Origin: Akebia trifoliata
Lineage: Eukaryota; Streptophyta; Magnoliopsida; Ranunculales; Lardizabalaceae
Direction of reading: 5' to 3'
NCBI GenBank assembly: GCA_017979445.1
Contig: CM030704.1
Span: forward strand, 13,127,658 to 13,191,657
Length of the DNA: 64,000 bases
Of this stretch, positions 1-11,701 are shown piece after piece. Under the pieces are notes generated by a model that had not been told where the DNA came from, did not search any database, and saw nothing but the letters and a program-made list of their open reading frames with translations. Both the position numbers and the translations under genes were made by a program. How positions within the stretch are numbered: the first letter of the stretch is position 1; each line of letters opens with the position of its first letter.

Positions 1-959
1 ACCCTTTTCCAAGTGCACCTCGAGTGTACTCAATCAGATGGTACGTGGTGACTTGGTTTGATATACTGTATAGGTGATAATCTATGACTCCAACTCAAAT
101 TTCTGAAGTCAAAAGCAACAAATCTAATCCCCAGTTGAGAGGTGGCTCACGATGCTGAGCAAGGGCCCACTTAAATACCTCTCGTCTAGAATAGACGTTG
201 TCTATCCCCCTCGTACAATAAGGTACAGTGGGGCAGGATCTCGCTTAGGCACTGATTTTAACCAAGAAGTGCAGTTGATGAACTTAGATTAACTTTGATA
301 TACTGTATAGGTACTAGTCCAGGGTTGGCGATCGGGACATTTGACTGTGCGGCTTACAATAAGACAAAAGGCTCAAGTCACACCAGTATGGGTGCATCGA
401 TATACCTTTCAGTGTCACCTGATCAAACGGTACTGATGCCTCAGTTTTATATACCCTAAGGTACATGACTAGAGTTGTGATTTTCATGAATGATGTCGCA
501 TCTTTGAGGAGATCGGGTCACACACTAGTGCAAGGTTGGCTAGAAGGGACATGTAAGCGTGCAATACAATAAAATAAATGTGTTAGTGGTATGTGCAAAA
601 TAAGGTGGGGTGTGCCCGAGGCTTTTTTCAAATAAATGAGCCCATGGGCCTGATCATATCATTACAACATAGAATATCACATGATATTAACCAAACATTC
701 AAAATCAAGACCTACACATCTCATATGTATATCAATTAAGATCATGGCATATCAATCAATGAATATAACACAGAATAATCAATCAGATCTAATATTGAAA
801 CATGCACAAATACATAAAGGATTTTTTTCTATGGTCCAATCAAGGGTTACTGTGGACGATCCAAAATAAATTAAGATTTTAATGAATATTGAATCAAGGA
901 TAAGATAAGGGGTGATGACTTTTTTCTTTTTTAGAAACAAATTATTATTAATTTTTTTT

Positions 960-1730
960 ACGATTTTTTATTGGAATCCTCTTCTCATCACGAACATTAA
1001 AAAAAAAAAATTGTTTCTTAGCGTATCACTCACAAATAATTTATTTGAAAAGAAGATGAAAAAGAAAAAATCGTTTTCTGCTAACGGCACACCACACATA
1101 AAAATAATTTTTTTTTTATTTTTTGTTTTGTAATCTTTATTGGAATCCTCTCCTCATCACTAATAACAATAAAAAAAAAGTAATTTTTTTGTTTCTTAGC
1201 GCATCACTCACAAATAATTTATTTGAGAAGAAGATGAAAAATAAAAAATCATTTTCTACTAACGGCACACCACGCATAAAAATAAATTTTTTTTTTTGCG
1301 ATTTTTTATTGGAATCCTCTCCTCATCACCAACAACATTAAAAAAATATATTTTTTTTGTTTCTTAGTGCATCACTCACAAATAATTTATTTGAAAAGAA
1401 GATGAAAAATAAAAAATCGTTTTCTGTTAACGGCACAGCACCCATAAAAATATTTTTTTTTTTTTGCGATTTTTTTATTGGAATCCTTTTCTCATCACAA
1501 ACAACATTAAAAAAAAGTAATTTTTTTTATTTCTTAGCGCATCACTTACAAATAATTTATTTGAGAAGAAGATGAAAAATAAAAAATCATTTTCTATTAA
1601 CAGCACACCATGCAGAAATATATATATATATATATTGAATTTTTTTCTTGGAATTCTCTCCTCATTACGAACAATATTAAAAAAGTAACTTTTTTATTTC
1701 TTAGCACATCACTCACAAATAATTTAATTT
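960..1730. repeat. Tandem array, 169-bp monomer, about 4.6 copies
   Basis: The phrase TTATTGGAATCC recurs at 968, 1137, 1306 and 1475, and in decayed form near 1645, a regular 169-bp period. Each unit holds long T and A runs, a TCATCAC box and AACGGCAC. It lies in the leader of the family-1 element, at the position where the related element has a different 193-bp array. Short open frames in it are by-products of the repeat. Confidence 0.9.
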
Positions 1731-2273
1731 CACAACTTATCACCCATGCATAATAACGTGCTAAAACATTTCATCCACAAAATATTCTAAAACAAAAATA
1801 ATTTTCCATGACTCTCACCCCAACCACAATCATTCCATCTTCAATTCATATGTAAATTTGAATATTTCTTTGTTTAGAGTCATCCCAAAATGACCCTAAG
1901 TTGAATCATAGAAAGTGATACTCCAAAATAACATACCCAAAATCAATCCAAATAATACCAAGAGAAGATAATTCAACAAAAAAAAAGGTCAACAATCATT
2001 ATTTCAAATCATTACCTTTTTGAAATCCTGCATTATTTAGGATCATTCCGAGTGACCCTAGATTGAACCATAAAAAAAATGTGTCAAAACAAAATATTCA
2101 CCATTCAAACAAGTAATCAATAATTGAGTAAAAAAGAACGATAAAAAAATAAAAATAAACAAAAAAATAAACAACTAAAAATAAAATAAAATAAACTAGG
2201 TCATTCTGGCAATACTTCCCATACTTGGGGTTTTTCAAGTCTGATCCTCAATAATCCCCAGTGGAGTCGTCAC

Positions 2274-3913
2274 TGAAAACGCCCTCGATCCGCGGGGTGT
2301 GCGGATCCACTTTTGATTTTTGAGGTTTGGGAGTCGCCACCTAGTTATTTGGGTCTAGGAAACAAATATTGACTCTAACAGATAAAATAACTATTCTACG
2401 AATAAAAATAAACTATGGTCCAGGGATCACGTTACGGGGTTGGAAGGTGTTAGCACCAATCCCGTCCGACAAACGTTGATCTCTACTACTTCCCAAAAAA
2501 AGATTACATTACAAAAGAGACCTAGAATAAATAAAAAAATAAAAAATAAAAAGTATACCTAGATGATCGCAACGATTTGTTCCCTCAAAGCTGACGGAGA
2601 GACTCTTCGTATGAGATTCCTTATTTTTCCTCCGTTACTGGATCTGCTTCAGATCTCCAAGTTGATGTGTCTTCTTCTTATATCTAAGTATTTCCTAATT
2701 TTTTGATGGATTTCTAAGTGTTTTTAAAGGATTTTTGGTATTTTTGAACAAAATTTGGGTCTTGAATACTAAGTAGGGAGTTGGGACTTCAAAATCAGGG
2801 TTTGAAGAAGGCTAGGGAGATTTTTTTATCTACTTTTTCTAAGATTTATTTTGACCTAAGAAATTAGGCTATGGGGGCTCCTATTTATATATTTTTTGGA
2901 AGAATTAAGGTTTAACTAGGTTTCCTTTTAGATAAAGTGAATTAGAGTTTTGACTTAAGTCTTATTTGATTGACTAGGTTTTTTAGATTAGGATTTTAAT
3001 TAGGGTTTTAACTTAAGTCTTATTTGATTAACTAGATTTCTTTAGATTAGGATTTTAATTCTTACGTACAATGAAAGAATATATTTTTTGATTTTTAAAG
3101 AACCTCCCTTAATTATATTTTAATTCTTTAGGCCCCTAGATAGAGGGGTCTTTTAATAAATATCGGGGTGCTCCACTTAAATAAGTGGGCAACCATCAAC
3201 AATTTTGCCTAGGAGCTTGATTGATTAATTTTCTTGGTTCAGATTTTTAAATTAATTTTATTAAGATTTCACTTTACATTAATTAATGTTTTATTTATTA
3301 ATTTCCAAATTTAAAATTGATAAAAATTGAAAAATTATTGTTTTACCCCCGAAGAGGACTTTTGTGTTGAGAAGTCATTTTTCGATATTTTGGAATGTTT
3401 TGGAATCGATTTTTCATAAGGAATTCAATGGGATTATCGATTTGTATCATTTATGAATTTTTTGGCATGAAATGATTGTGAACCCTATGAGGGGTATTTT
3501 TGTAATTTTATCAAATTTGGTGAAAATTGACGAAATAGTTTATTTGGTTTCACTTTGTTATTTTATGTGTTCGAAAGAATTTTTCCTAAGCTTAATGTGG
3601 GCTTTAAGGATGTTTTGATGTTAGGGGTATTTTGATAATTTGGTCATTTTTTAGTGATGTTAGGGGTAATTTGGTAATTTGGTCGTATAGCTTCTTTTTG
3701 TTTGCAAAATGATGATTTCTATATTTTTGGGGTTATATTTTCCTAACGTAGTGTGGTTTCTACAGTTTTGTTAGTTTGAGATACCTCATCCAAATTTCTG
3801 AAACATATCTAGCAACAAAATAGAACATTGGAATATTCATCCATCATTGGGAACCATCCCAATCGGGTTGACGAGTTGATTCATCAAACAAGTACAAAAA
3901 TAGGGTGTCTGCA
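2274..3913 (-). repeat. LTR of family-1 element (1640 bp)
   Basis: Begins TGAAAACGCCCTCGATCC and ends GGGTGTCTGCA on the plus strand. It aligns along its whole length with the LTR at 11702-13394 (shared GCGGGG/GGATCC start, CACGTTACGG block, and final GGGTGTCT). The minus-strand TATA box is at 2882-2889. Confidence 0.8.
2882..2889 (-). promoter_or_regulatory. LTR TATA box, family-1 element
   Basis: TATAAATA on the minus strand followed by GGAGCCCCC. It corresponds to the TATAAATAGGGG of the related LTR at 12305 and sets the element orientation as minus. Inferred promoter. Confidence 0.5.
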
Positions 3914-5819
3914 CTTCCTTACTCTCAAATAGGCCATGATGACCACTCCTACATTGGCTATGCCGAACTTCAACGATGCCTTCACTATTGAAATAGATGC
4001 ATCCGAGGAAGGAATTGGAGCGATCGTGTCTCAACAAAGCAAACTAGTGGAGTACATGAGTTGAGCCCTCGAAGTGACCAAGAAATCTTGGTCGACATAC
4101 GCTAAGGAGATGTTGGCTATCGTAGAAGCCATATGCATGTGGCGGCCTTACCTTTTAGGCAAAAAATTTTATATTCAGACCGATCAACGTAGTCTCAAGT
4201 ATTTTCTAAAGCAACGAATAGCAACTCCGAAACAAAAAAAAATGGGTAGTTAAGATCTTGGGCTACAACTACGAAATTATATATCGACTAGGCTGTGAAA
4301 ACTCTGTAGCCGATGCTCTCTCACAAAAACAAGGTAGTCCCATTCTTCACCATATTTTCCTTCCGCAAGTTAGTTTATGGGAAGAAATTAAAAAAACTGC
4401 AAAGGGGCACCAGTACATTTAGTTAATGGGTCGTGCGGCCACGGAACAACTTAAAGGATCATATACATGGCGTCAAGGGCTACTACTATACAAAGGGAAG
4501 GTCATTGTTCCAGGCAATGCAGCTTTAAGGGCTAAGTTGTTACATGAAATGCATAACACCAAGGTAAGGAGTCATTCAGGTGTCCTACGTACGTTTAAGA
4601 AGTTGGGACAACAATTTTATTGGCATGAGATGCATAGATCAGTGCAAGAATATGTCAAGGGGTGCGAGGTATGCCAAAGATAAAGGCCCGAGACATTGGC
4701 TCTAGCTGGGCATCTTCAACTGTTGCCAATTCTGTGCCAAGTATGGGTCGACATCACCTTAGATTTTATTGAGGGATTACCGATTTCGCAAGGAAGGGAC
4801 ACCATTATGGTGGTTGTCGACAAGTTAAGTCCGCTCATTTTCTTACTTTAAGCCATCCTTTTACTCCAAAATTATGGTAGAAAAATTTGTGGAAGGCATC
4901 ATTAGGCTTGACAAAATGCCAAGTCCATTGTTAGTAATCGGGACTCAATCTTCATCAGCAACTTCTGGCTAGAATTTTTCAAGATGTAGGGCACCAAACT
5001 GTAGCTCAGTTCTGCATACCATCCACAAATGGATGGCTAGATGGAAGTCAATAATCATTGCGTCAAGTAGTATCTTTGGTGTTTCGTTCATCAGTGGCCA
5101 CGAAAATGGTGCTGCTACTTACTTTAGGCTGTGTATTGGTATAATACAACATACCATATTTCGACAGGAATGACCCCTTTTCAAGCGTTGTATGGAAGAC
5201 TACCACCATTTCGACATACAATGAAGGACTTTCACCAATACACGAAGTTGATCAACAACTCATGAACCGAGATGAACTTCTATGATAACTAAAGGCCAAC
5301 TTAAAAATCAGTTAATATAATGAAACAAATGGCAGATCAAAAGAGAAGGGACATTTCGTTCGAAACTGACAAATGGGTACTTTTGAAGCTGCACCCATAC
5401 CACTAGCAAACGGTATTCAAACGGGTCCATCAGAAACTAGCTAGTTGTTTTTATGGACCCTACCAAATTCTAGACAAGATCGGACCTGTCACATACAAAT
5501 TACAGTTACTATACGGGGTGCGCATTCATTCGGTGTTTCATGTGTCACTACTTAAACGATACCAGGACAACGGAGGAAATGTTGAGACGAAACAAACCGA
5601 GTTACCACCATTCACTGATGAAGGGGTAGTCATATTGGAACCTCAAACTATTTTAGACTACCGCTGGATCAAGCAAGGAACCTAGTTTGTCGAATAGAGT
5701 TTAGTGCAATGGAAATATCGTCCAGCCAATGAGGCAACGTGGGAGCCAACAAAAAAGTTACGAGAGATGTTTCCGACTATGGACCTTGAGGACAAGGATC
5801 CGCTTGATGGGGGAGGTAT
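3914..5819 (+). pseudogene. Ty3/gypsy chromovirus polyprotein, 3' half (RNase H, integrase, chromodomain), decayed
   Basis: Reading starts in frame at the LTR junction (FLTLK then AMMTTPTLAMPNFND), which is the end of RT and start of RNase H; DASEEGIGAIVSQQ and DQRSLKYFLKQR follow. The integrase zinc region is at 4426-4683 (YKGKVIVPG to CEVCQR), the core at about 4735-5240 (VDITLDFIEGLP, SAYHPQMDG), and a C-terminal GPYQILDKIGPVTYKLQL block at 5458-5515. A chromodomain follows at about 5650-5770 (LVQWKYRPANEATWEPT). Stops and frameshifts interrupt every part. Gag, protease and most of RT are missing because another element lies to the left. The short LTR and chromodomain suggest a Reina-like chromovirus; the lineage is uncertain. 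Confidence 0.85.
5809..5818 (+). other. Polypurine tract of the chromovirus
   Basis: GGGGGAGGTA sits immediately before the TGTTAGG LTR start and after the chromodomain. It is the usual primer for plus-strand DNA synthesis. Confidence 0.6.
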
Positions 5820-6162
5820 TGTTAGGCCACGACATTTTGGGAGGGGCCATAAGCCAAATCCCAAATATTTGGGATGAGTTGGGACATGAACACGTGAAGA
5901 ACAACATAGGAGTGGATTGGGTCGTGGCAGTTGAGAGTTTTACGTTGCAACATGTGTTTTTTTGTTGCACATTTATTTTTGTTAGTTATGCTCTGTTTTT
6001 ACATGTGTTTGAGTTCTAGTTCTAGTTGCTAGCTACTAGTTTTCCTTTTATTCAGGCATTTATGTACGTGGCCTTGCTTATGTAGGCAACCAAGAATTAA
6101 TCAATGAAAGGAAAAAAAAAGAAGTTATCCAAACTATGGTACATTCTTACCCGAAGAGAACA
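5820..6162 (+). repeat. 3' LTR of the chromovirus (about 343 bp)
   Basis: Starts TGTTAGGCCACG directly after the polypurine tract GGGGGAGGTA (5809-5818) at the end of the polyprotein. Proposed end is AACA at 6162, giving a TGTT..AACA inverted pair. A poly(A)-rich stretch near 6104-6123 fits an R/U5 region. The right boundary is inferred, as the 5' LTR is outside the window. Confidence 0.55.
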
Positions 6163-6204
6163 GTTACTTAAGCACTAATCTTTAGCGGGACCTATCACAA
6201 ACTG

Positions 6205-6365
6205 CCCTCTCTCTCTGTCTGTCTCTAAATGCATATAAATCTATGATTTTTTTTTTGTTTTTTTAGCAATTGATGTGGGGCATAATTGCATTATGATCTT
6301 CATTGTTTATAATTGTGTTTGGCATCTTTAGATGTATAATGGTGAAAAATATATATATATATATA
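6205..6365. repeat. Dispersed duplicate of 34045-34215
   Basis: Both segments run from AAACTGCCCTCTCTCTCT through ATTGATGTGGGG and TGATCTTCATTGTTTATAAT to AATGGTGAAAAATATATA. The copies differ mainly in microsatellite length and scattered substitutions. Neither is coding. It could be a fragment of an unrecognised element. The rest of 6163-6457 shows nothing else. Confidence 0.75.
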
Positions 6366-6457
6366 TGCATAAGGAACACATGCACTTCATCCTAAATGCC
6401 CGTATGATATAGTTCACTAAACAATAATTGTAGTTTTTCTAAATTAGGAAGCGCATC

Positions 6458-6602
6458 TGAAAGCACCCACGATCCGCGGGGTGCACGGATCCGCTTTTGA
6501 CCTTTGAGGTTTGGAAGTCGCCACCTAGTTATTAGGTCTAGGAACCGAACATTGACTCTAAAAGGCAAAAGAAACTAATCTACGAAAAATAAGAAACTAA
6601 GT
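6458..6602 (-). repeat. Truncated 3' LTR of the 6458-13394 element
   Basis: 145 bp matching 11702-11845 closely (GCGGGG, GGATCCGCTTTTGACC, GTCGCCACCTAGTTATT, GAACCGAACATTGACTC). After AAACTAAGT the match stops abruptly. In element orientation this is the 3'-terminal part of the 3' LTR. Confidence 0.8.
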
Positions 6603-9280
6603 TTAAAATTAAATGACTTTCAAAAATACCCCTAATTTCAAGGTTGGATTTAACTGGAACTTGACTATAAGACTGATGGAGTGGATTACGCTTGAAAAAT
6701 ATGAACTCTGATGTATGACCGATAGAAGAATTGACATTCCCTTAAATTTAAGACTCTTAAGATTATTATATGTGCAATAAGGGATTGATCATTTTCTTTC
6801 GAATTTCTTTTGAAAAATATTTGAGCTGAACTTAAAAAATCTTGATAAATATTAGAATAGAAGATCTTTCTCTTCAAAGTGGTTGATGATTCTACATCTT
6901 CCATTAGCGAACACTTGAACAAGTAAACATACTCTTGAAGATCTCACAATGTTCAAGATGACTTCTGATTTTTTCGACTTCAACATTGTCTTCGTCGGAT
7001 GTGAACTCTTGGCTGAAAAATGAATATTGTGACTTGAATGGTTCTGCATTTTCTAGTTTCTGCACAAGCTTCCTTTTGAATTTTTCTTCTTGATGGGACA
7101 TTCCCTCCCATTTGATGATGCCCTAATTTTTACCTAGATCGCCTATTCAGATTTTCAATCTAGTGGGTTTTGTTTTTTTTTTTTTTTTTTCTGATGATGC
7201 CTTAATTTTTGCCTGGGTTGCCTTTTTAGGTCTTCAACCTAGCAGGCTTTCTTTTTTATAGTTATGCCCTAACTTTTGCCTAAGTCACATTTTTGGATTT
7301 TCGACTTAGCGGGCTTTTTTTTCGTGATGATCTTGAATATTTAACTCGACAGCTTCTTAGTTCCCTACACCTTAACTGAGTCAATTAGCATTCAGGAGGA
7401 CTTAATAGGTGGGCTTAGGACATGGTTTAGAAAGAAAGGGTAAAAGGCTCGACTTCCCAAAATACCTCTAGTCTTATATTCTCTTTTTTTTATCATTCTT
7501 TTCTCTAAATTCTTTTGACTTTTTTTTTCTAATGCCCCTAGTTTGACATTCTTTTTTTTTCTACCAATTTTTTTTAATGCCCTTAGTTTGGCATTTTTTT
7601 TGAACATTTGAATAGGGGATTTTTCTTTTGGATGACATTTTTCTTAAAAGAATATATTTTTTTTGCGTGATCGGGCCTGAAATAACTTCTCAGGTTGCCT
7701 ACGTACCCCAAATATTTCTTTTTTTCTTTTGGGATCAGGTCAAAATGTAGTTCATACTAAAATTTCCTCCCAAAGTTGGTCGGTGCGGTTTAGAAAGAAG
7801 AGGCTATTAATTTTTTTCAGAGGCTGCAAAGGGCTAAAGAAGGGTTTTTTTTCTCTTTTGGTAAGATAGGAAAATTCTTTGACCAAAGAAAGCCTCCTTT
7901 GGTGACTACTGCTTGACTTGGTCAAAATTTCAAGAATTCGATATCTGGATTGCTCTGTCAAGTAAGGTATTCTTTTGAAAATGTATATTTTTCCGTCTTG
8001 TTTTATGAAATCGAGTATGATCGAATTTTCTGTATTTGACTATTCAACTCTTCTAGAACTTGAGAAAATCTTTTATTCTTTTATGAATGAGAACTCTTCT
8101 CTCTTGAGTGAAAAAACATGGTAAATCCTTTTGTAAGTCTTAGCACCTTTGTCGATGGTTTCAACTGCATGATTCTTAAACTATAATTTTTTATTTTGAA
8201 AATCATCATTGACTTTATATCTTGATCTATTTGGGTGCAATCTATCAATATATCCTCATGAGACCATGAAGAAAAATTGTTGAATTTCTCAAGTAATTTA
8301 TTATTCTATCATGTTCCCTTGAGGATAATGTATCACCAATTTGTACTTCTTAAGTGTACTCTTTAATTCTAATATTTATTAAGTTTGATTAATGAGCTCT
8401 AAGTCAATCCTTATATTAGATATTATGCTCAAATCATTATTACACGCATGATAATCAGAAGCTTCCATATTTTATTGGAATTGAAAAACATAGACTGACA
8501 AACCTTACTAAAACCCAAAAATAAAGATGACTAATTGAATTCAAAGACTGACGCAACTGAAGTTAAAAAAAACTAAGAAGACTTGAAAAGACGACATCAT
8601 TCTGAATGGAGAGACACAATTCTAGGGCCTATGCCACTTTGATTATCTTAGATGGATGACTTGAACTTGCCAGTTTTTATTATCTTTTCATATTCTGATT
8701 TAATCTTGTTATATGTGGGACAACCCGTTGCTTCAATAATCGTTCTGTTCTTTAGTTCTAGTACTACCTTGGGGTAGATTTGTTCATCTTGGCATGATGG
8801 GGGTACACTGTTAGTACCAATTAGGTGAATGAAAGAAACTGGGTCAACTGATCGGGTTTGAATATGAATATTAGGTTTAGAGTAGGAGGGGGTTGATTTT
8901 GAAAGGTAGGTAAATGATTAGTTTTAGCACTATAAGTCTATGGTGACCAAGAAAGTGAGAAAGGTTAGACGCGGGTCTACCCTTGATTGGGATTGAACAT
9001 TTGATCAGACAAATTAATTTGGTCTTAAGATCGAATCTTTCTAAATAAAGTGGTCTAAATCTTTAAAAGTGAAACCAATTAGTCCAACTGATTTGGTATT
9101 GATCAGTTGATCCATTTGTCAATTGGGCCAACTGATTGAATTGGTTCAAATTGATCGGTACATTTCACCGATTGGGTCGGACCGATATAGTGAATTTAGT
9201 TTGAACAGTCTAGATCAGTCCACCCTCTTATCTGTTGGTTGGATTAAATAGAGCAACCCGGGAACACCCACGATAAGTTC
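6603..9280. other. Non-coding interior of the 6458-13394 element
   Basis: No protein is recognised. At 7110-7330 three imperfect copies of a block containing CCTAATTTTTACCTAGATCG and TTTTCAATCTAG recur about every 80 bp. At 7690-7745 GGTTGCCTACGTACCCC is followed by GGGATCAGGTC and TGTAGTTC. Both signatures recur at 21715-21812 in the Tat element, placing this stretch just downstream of a deleted pol. At 8800-9240 there are many CCAACTGAT/TTGATCAG-like words. Confidence 0.5.
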
Positions 9281-10330
9281 AGGTCGCGACCTATAAGGGA
9301 GGTTTCTAGACTCTAAGCTTACTACATGCAATGCATTTTCATCTAGACACCTTTGCCCAAGCACACCTATATACCTCTCGAGCGTACTCAATCAGACGGT
9401 ACGTGGTGACTTGATTTAATATACCATATAGGTGATAATCTAAAACTTCAACTCACTTTTGTGAAGTCAAAAACAGCCAGTTTGATTCCCTATTGAGAGG
9501 TGGCACACAATGCTGAGTAAGGGCCCACTTAAATACCTCTCGTCTAGAATAGACGTAGTCTATCCCCCTCGTACAATAGGGTACAGCGGGGCAGGATCTC
9601 GCTTAGGTATTGGATTTGACCAAGAAGTGCAAATGATGTACTTGGATTATCTTTTATATACCTACGGGTACGAGTCAAGAGTTGTAGCTTTCATAAATGA
9701 TTTAGCATCTCATGAGGGGATTGACCACGTACTAGTACTATGTTGGCTAACGAGACATGTAACTGTGTGGCTCACAATAGGTCAAAAGCTCAGGTCGTTT
9801 CAGCCTGGGTGCATCGATATACCTTTCAGAGTCACCTGATCAGACGGTACTGATGCCCTAGTTTAATACCCTAAGGTACATGACTGGAGTTGTGGTTTTC
9901 ATGAATGACGTCGCATCTCCGAAGAGACCGGGTCATTCACTAGTGTCACGTTGGCTATATTGGGACATGCAAGCGTGCAAAATAGTAAACGTGCATGTGG
10001 TGTGTGCAAAACAGGATGGGGTGTGCCCGGGGCCTTTTTAAACAAATAGGCCCATGCGCTTGATTATACTATCACACATTGATACCATATGAATATTAGC
10101 CAAAATAAATACCAATCCAATAACATCATTAAGATTACCAGTAAGCACATCAACTATATATCTGATCAAGATCAATGGTAAATTAATTAATGAGCATGGC
10201 ATATAATAATTGATCAAACCCAAATATTGCAATAGGCTTAATTTTTAAAAATTTTAAAGTCCAATCAATGATCACTTTTGGGTGATCTAAAATAAATCGA
10301 GATTCCAATAGATGTTACATTAATGATAGA
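9281..10330. repeat. Leader block homologous to bases 1-900
   Basis: Shared words include GCGTACTCAATCAGACGG/GTGTACTCAATCAGATGG, GGGCCCACTTAAATACCTCT, AGAATAGACG and GGGTGCATCGATATACCTTT. Inside it a block of about 120 bp occurs twice, near 9660 and 9870 (TACCTACGGGTACGAGTC and TACCCTAAGGTACATGAC, each followed by GCATCTC and GGCTA). A 109-codon open frame at 9510-9839 is not shared with the homologous copy, so it is not called as a gene. Confidence 0.7.
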
Positions 10331-10515
10331 ATGATAATTATTGAGATGAGGAACGATGAACCCTTTTTTTTTAATTATAAAGAAAAAACTAGAAACACAT
10401 CCCAAAAAAAATCAAAGAGAAAGATCCTAGTGCCAAATGAGCTCGCTTTCAGGAACATTAACTGTGCTAACACTAGATAAATTCGGATTTTCGGTGAATT
10501 AGAAAAATACAATCT

Positions 10516-11455
10516 GAACTTGCATCGATGATATCTAAGGTTCCCGTAACGAAATCGAGTGAATTCAGGTTCTAAATTAATCTACTCGATAGGATTTACA
10601 TTTTATTAAAAGGTGCCCAGACCTAATTCTGACTAGAATGTTCTGTAAGAACGTTTTAACATTGTTATCTTAACCTTCATTTAGCAACAATTCCATATTT
10701 ATAAATTGAACTTGCATCGATGATATCTAAGGCTTCCGATAATGAAATTGAGTGAAATCAAATTCTAAATTAATCTACTCGATGAAATCTACATTTTATT
10801 AAACAGTGCCCAGAATTAATTCTCACTAGAATGCTCTGTAAAAACGTTTTAACATTACTGTCCCAACCTTCATTCAGCAACAATTCCAGATTTACAGATT
10901 GAACTTGCATCGATAATATCTAAGGCTTTCGATAACGAAATTTAATGAACTCAAGTTCTAAATTAATCTACTCAATGAGATCTACGTTTTATTAATAGGT
11001 GCTCAGACTTAATTTTCACTAGAATATTCTGTAAAAATGTTTTAACATTGCTGTCCCAACCTTCATTCAGCAACAATTTCAGATTTACAGATTGAACTTG
11101 CATCGATGATATCTAAGGCTTCCGATAACGAAATTGAGTGAACTCAGGTTCTAAATTAATCTACTCGATGAGATATAAGTTTTATTAATAGGTACCTAGA
11201 CTTAAGTCTCACTAGAATGTTCTGTAAAAATATTTTAACATTGTTATCCCAATCTTCATTAAGCAACAATTTTAAATTTACAGATTGAACTTGCATCGAT
11301 GATATCCAAGTCTCTTGATAACGAAATTGAGTAAATTTAGGTTCTAAATTAATCTACTCGATGAGATCTACATTTTATTAATAGGTACCCAGACTTAATT
11401 CTTACTAGAATATTCTGTAAAAATATTTTAATATTGCTATCCCAACCTTCATCAT
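10516..11455. repeat. Tandem array, 193-bp monomer, about 4.9 copies
   Basis: GAACTTGCATCGAT recurs at 10516, 10708, 10901, 11094 and 11287, giving steps of 192, 193, 193 and 193 bp. Each unit contains TCTAAATTAATCTACTC, a TTTTATTAA box and CTAGAATGTTCTGTAA. The sequence is unrelated to the 169-bp array at the equivalent place in the sister element. Confidence 0.92.
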
Positions 11456-11677
11456 TTCATCATTTTCATATGTCAATTTGAATATTTCATTATTTAGGGG
11501 TCATCAAAAAGTGACCCTCAATTGGACAAAAATACAATACCTAAAATCATCCACAATCAAGCCACAAAAATAAATAAATAAACAAATAAATAAATAAAAT
11601 AAATCAAACTAAATAATTAAAAAACTAGGACATCCTGGCAATGCTCCCATACTTGGGATTTTTCAAGTCTGATCCTC

Positions 11678-11701
11678 AATAGTCCCCAGTGGAGTCACCA
11701 C
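11678..11701 (-). other. Candidate primer-binding site of the 6458-13394 element
   Basis: Reading the minus strand inward from the LTR end CA, one base is followed by TGGTGACTCCACTGGGGA. It starts TGG, as sites complementary to a tRNA CCA end do. The sister element has a near-identical block at 2256-2272. I could not name the tRNA. Confidence 0.5.

Larger units (their letters stand above)
1..3913 (-). mobile_element. Long-LTR Ty3/gypsy-like element, 5' part (LTR plus leader), family 1
   Basis: The segment matches a second element at 6458-13394 along its length: leader block 1-620, an AT-rich tandem array, a block near 1845-1900, and the LTR itself. Orientation is minus because a TATAAATA box lies on the minus strand inside the LTR and the sequence just inside the LTR (minus, next to 2273) carries a primer-site-like CGACTCCACTGGGGA. 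Only the 5' leader is visible; gag-pol would lie left of base 1. No protein is coded here. The element ends with CA at 3913 and abuts chromovirus coding sequence, so it was probably inserted into that older element; the expected target duplication at 3914-3918 is CTTCC, whose partner is outside the window. Confidence 0.7.

Noticed and set aside
912..1575. Three similar plus-strand open frames
   Set aside because: By-products of the 169-bp tandem array.
9510..9839. 109-codon open frame in the leader of the second element
   Set aside because: The homologous copy near bases 150-480 has stops and indels in this frame, and no domain is visible.
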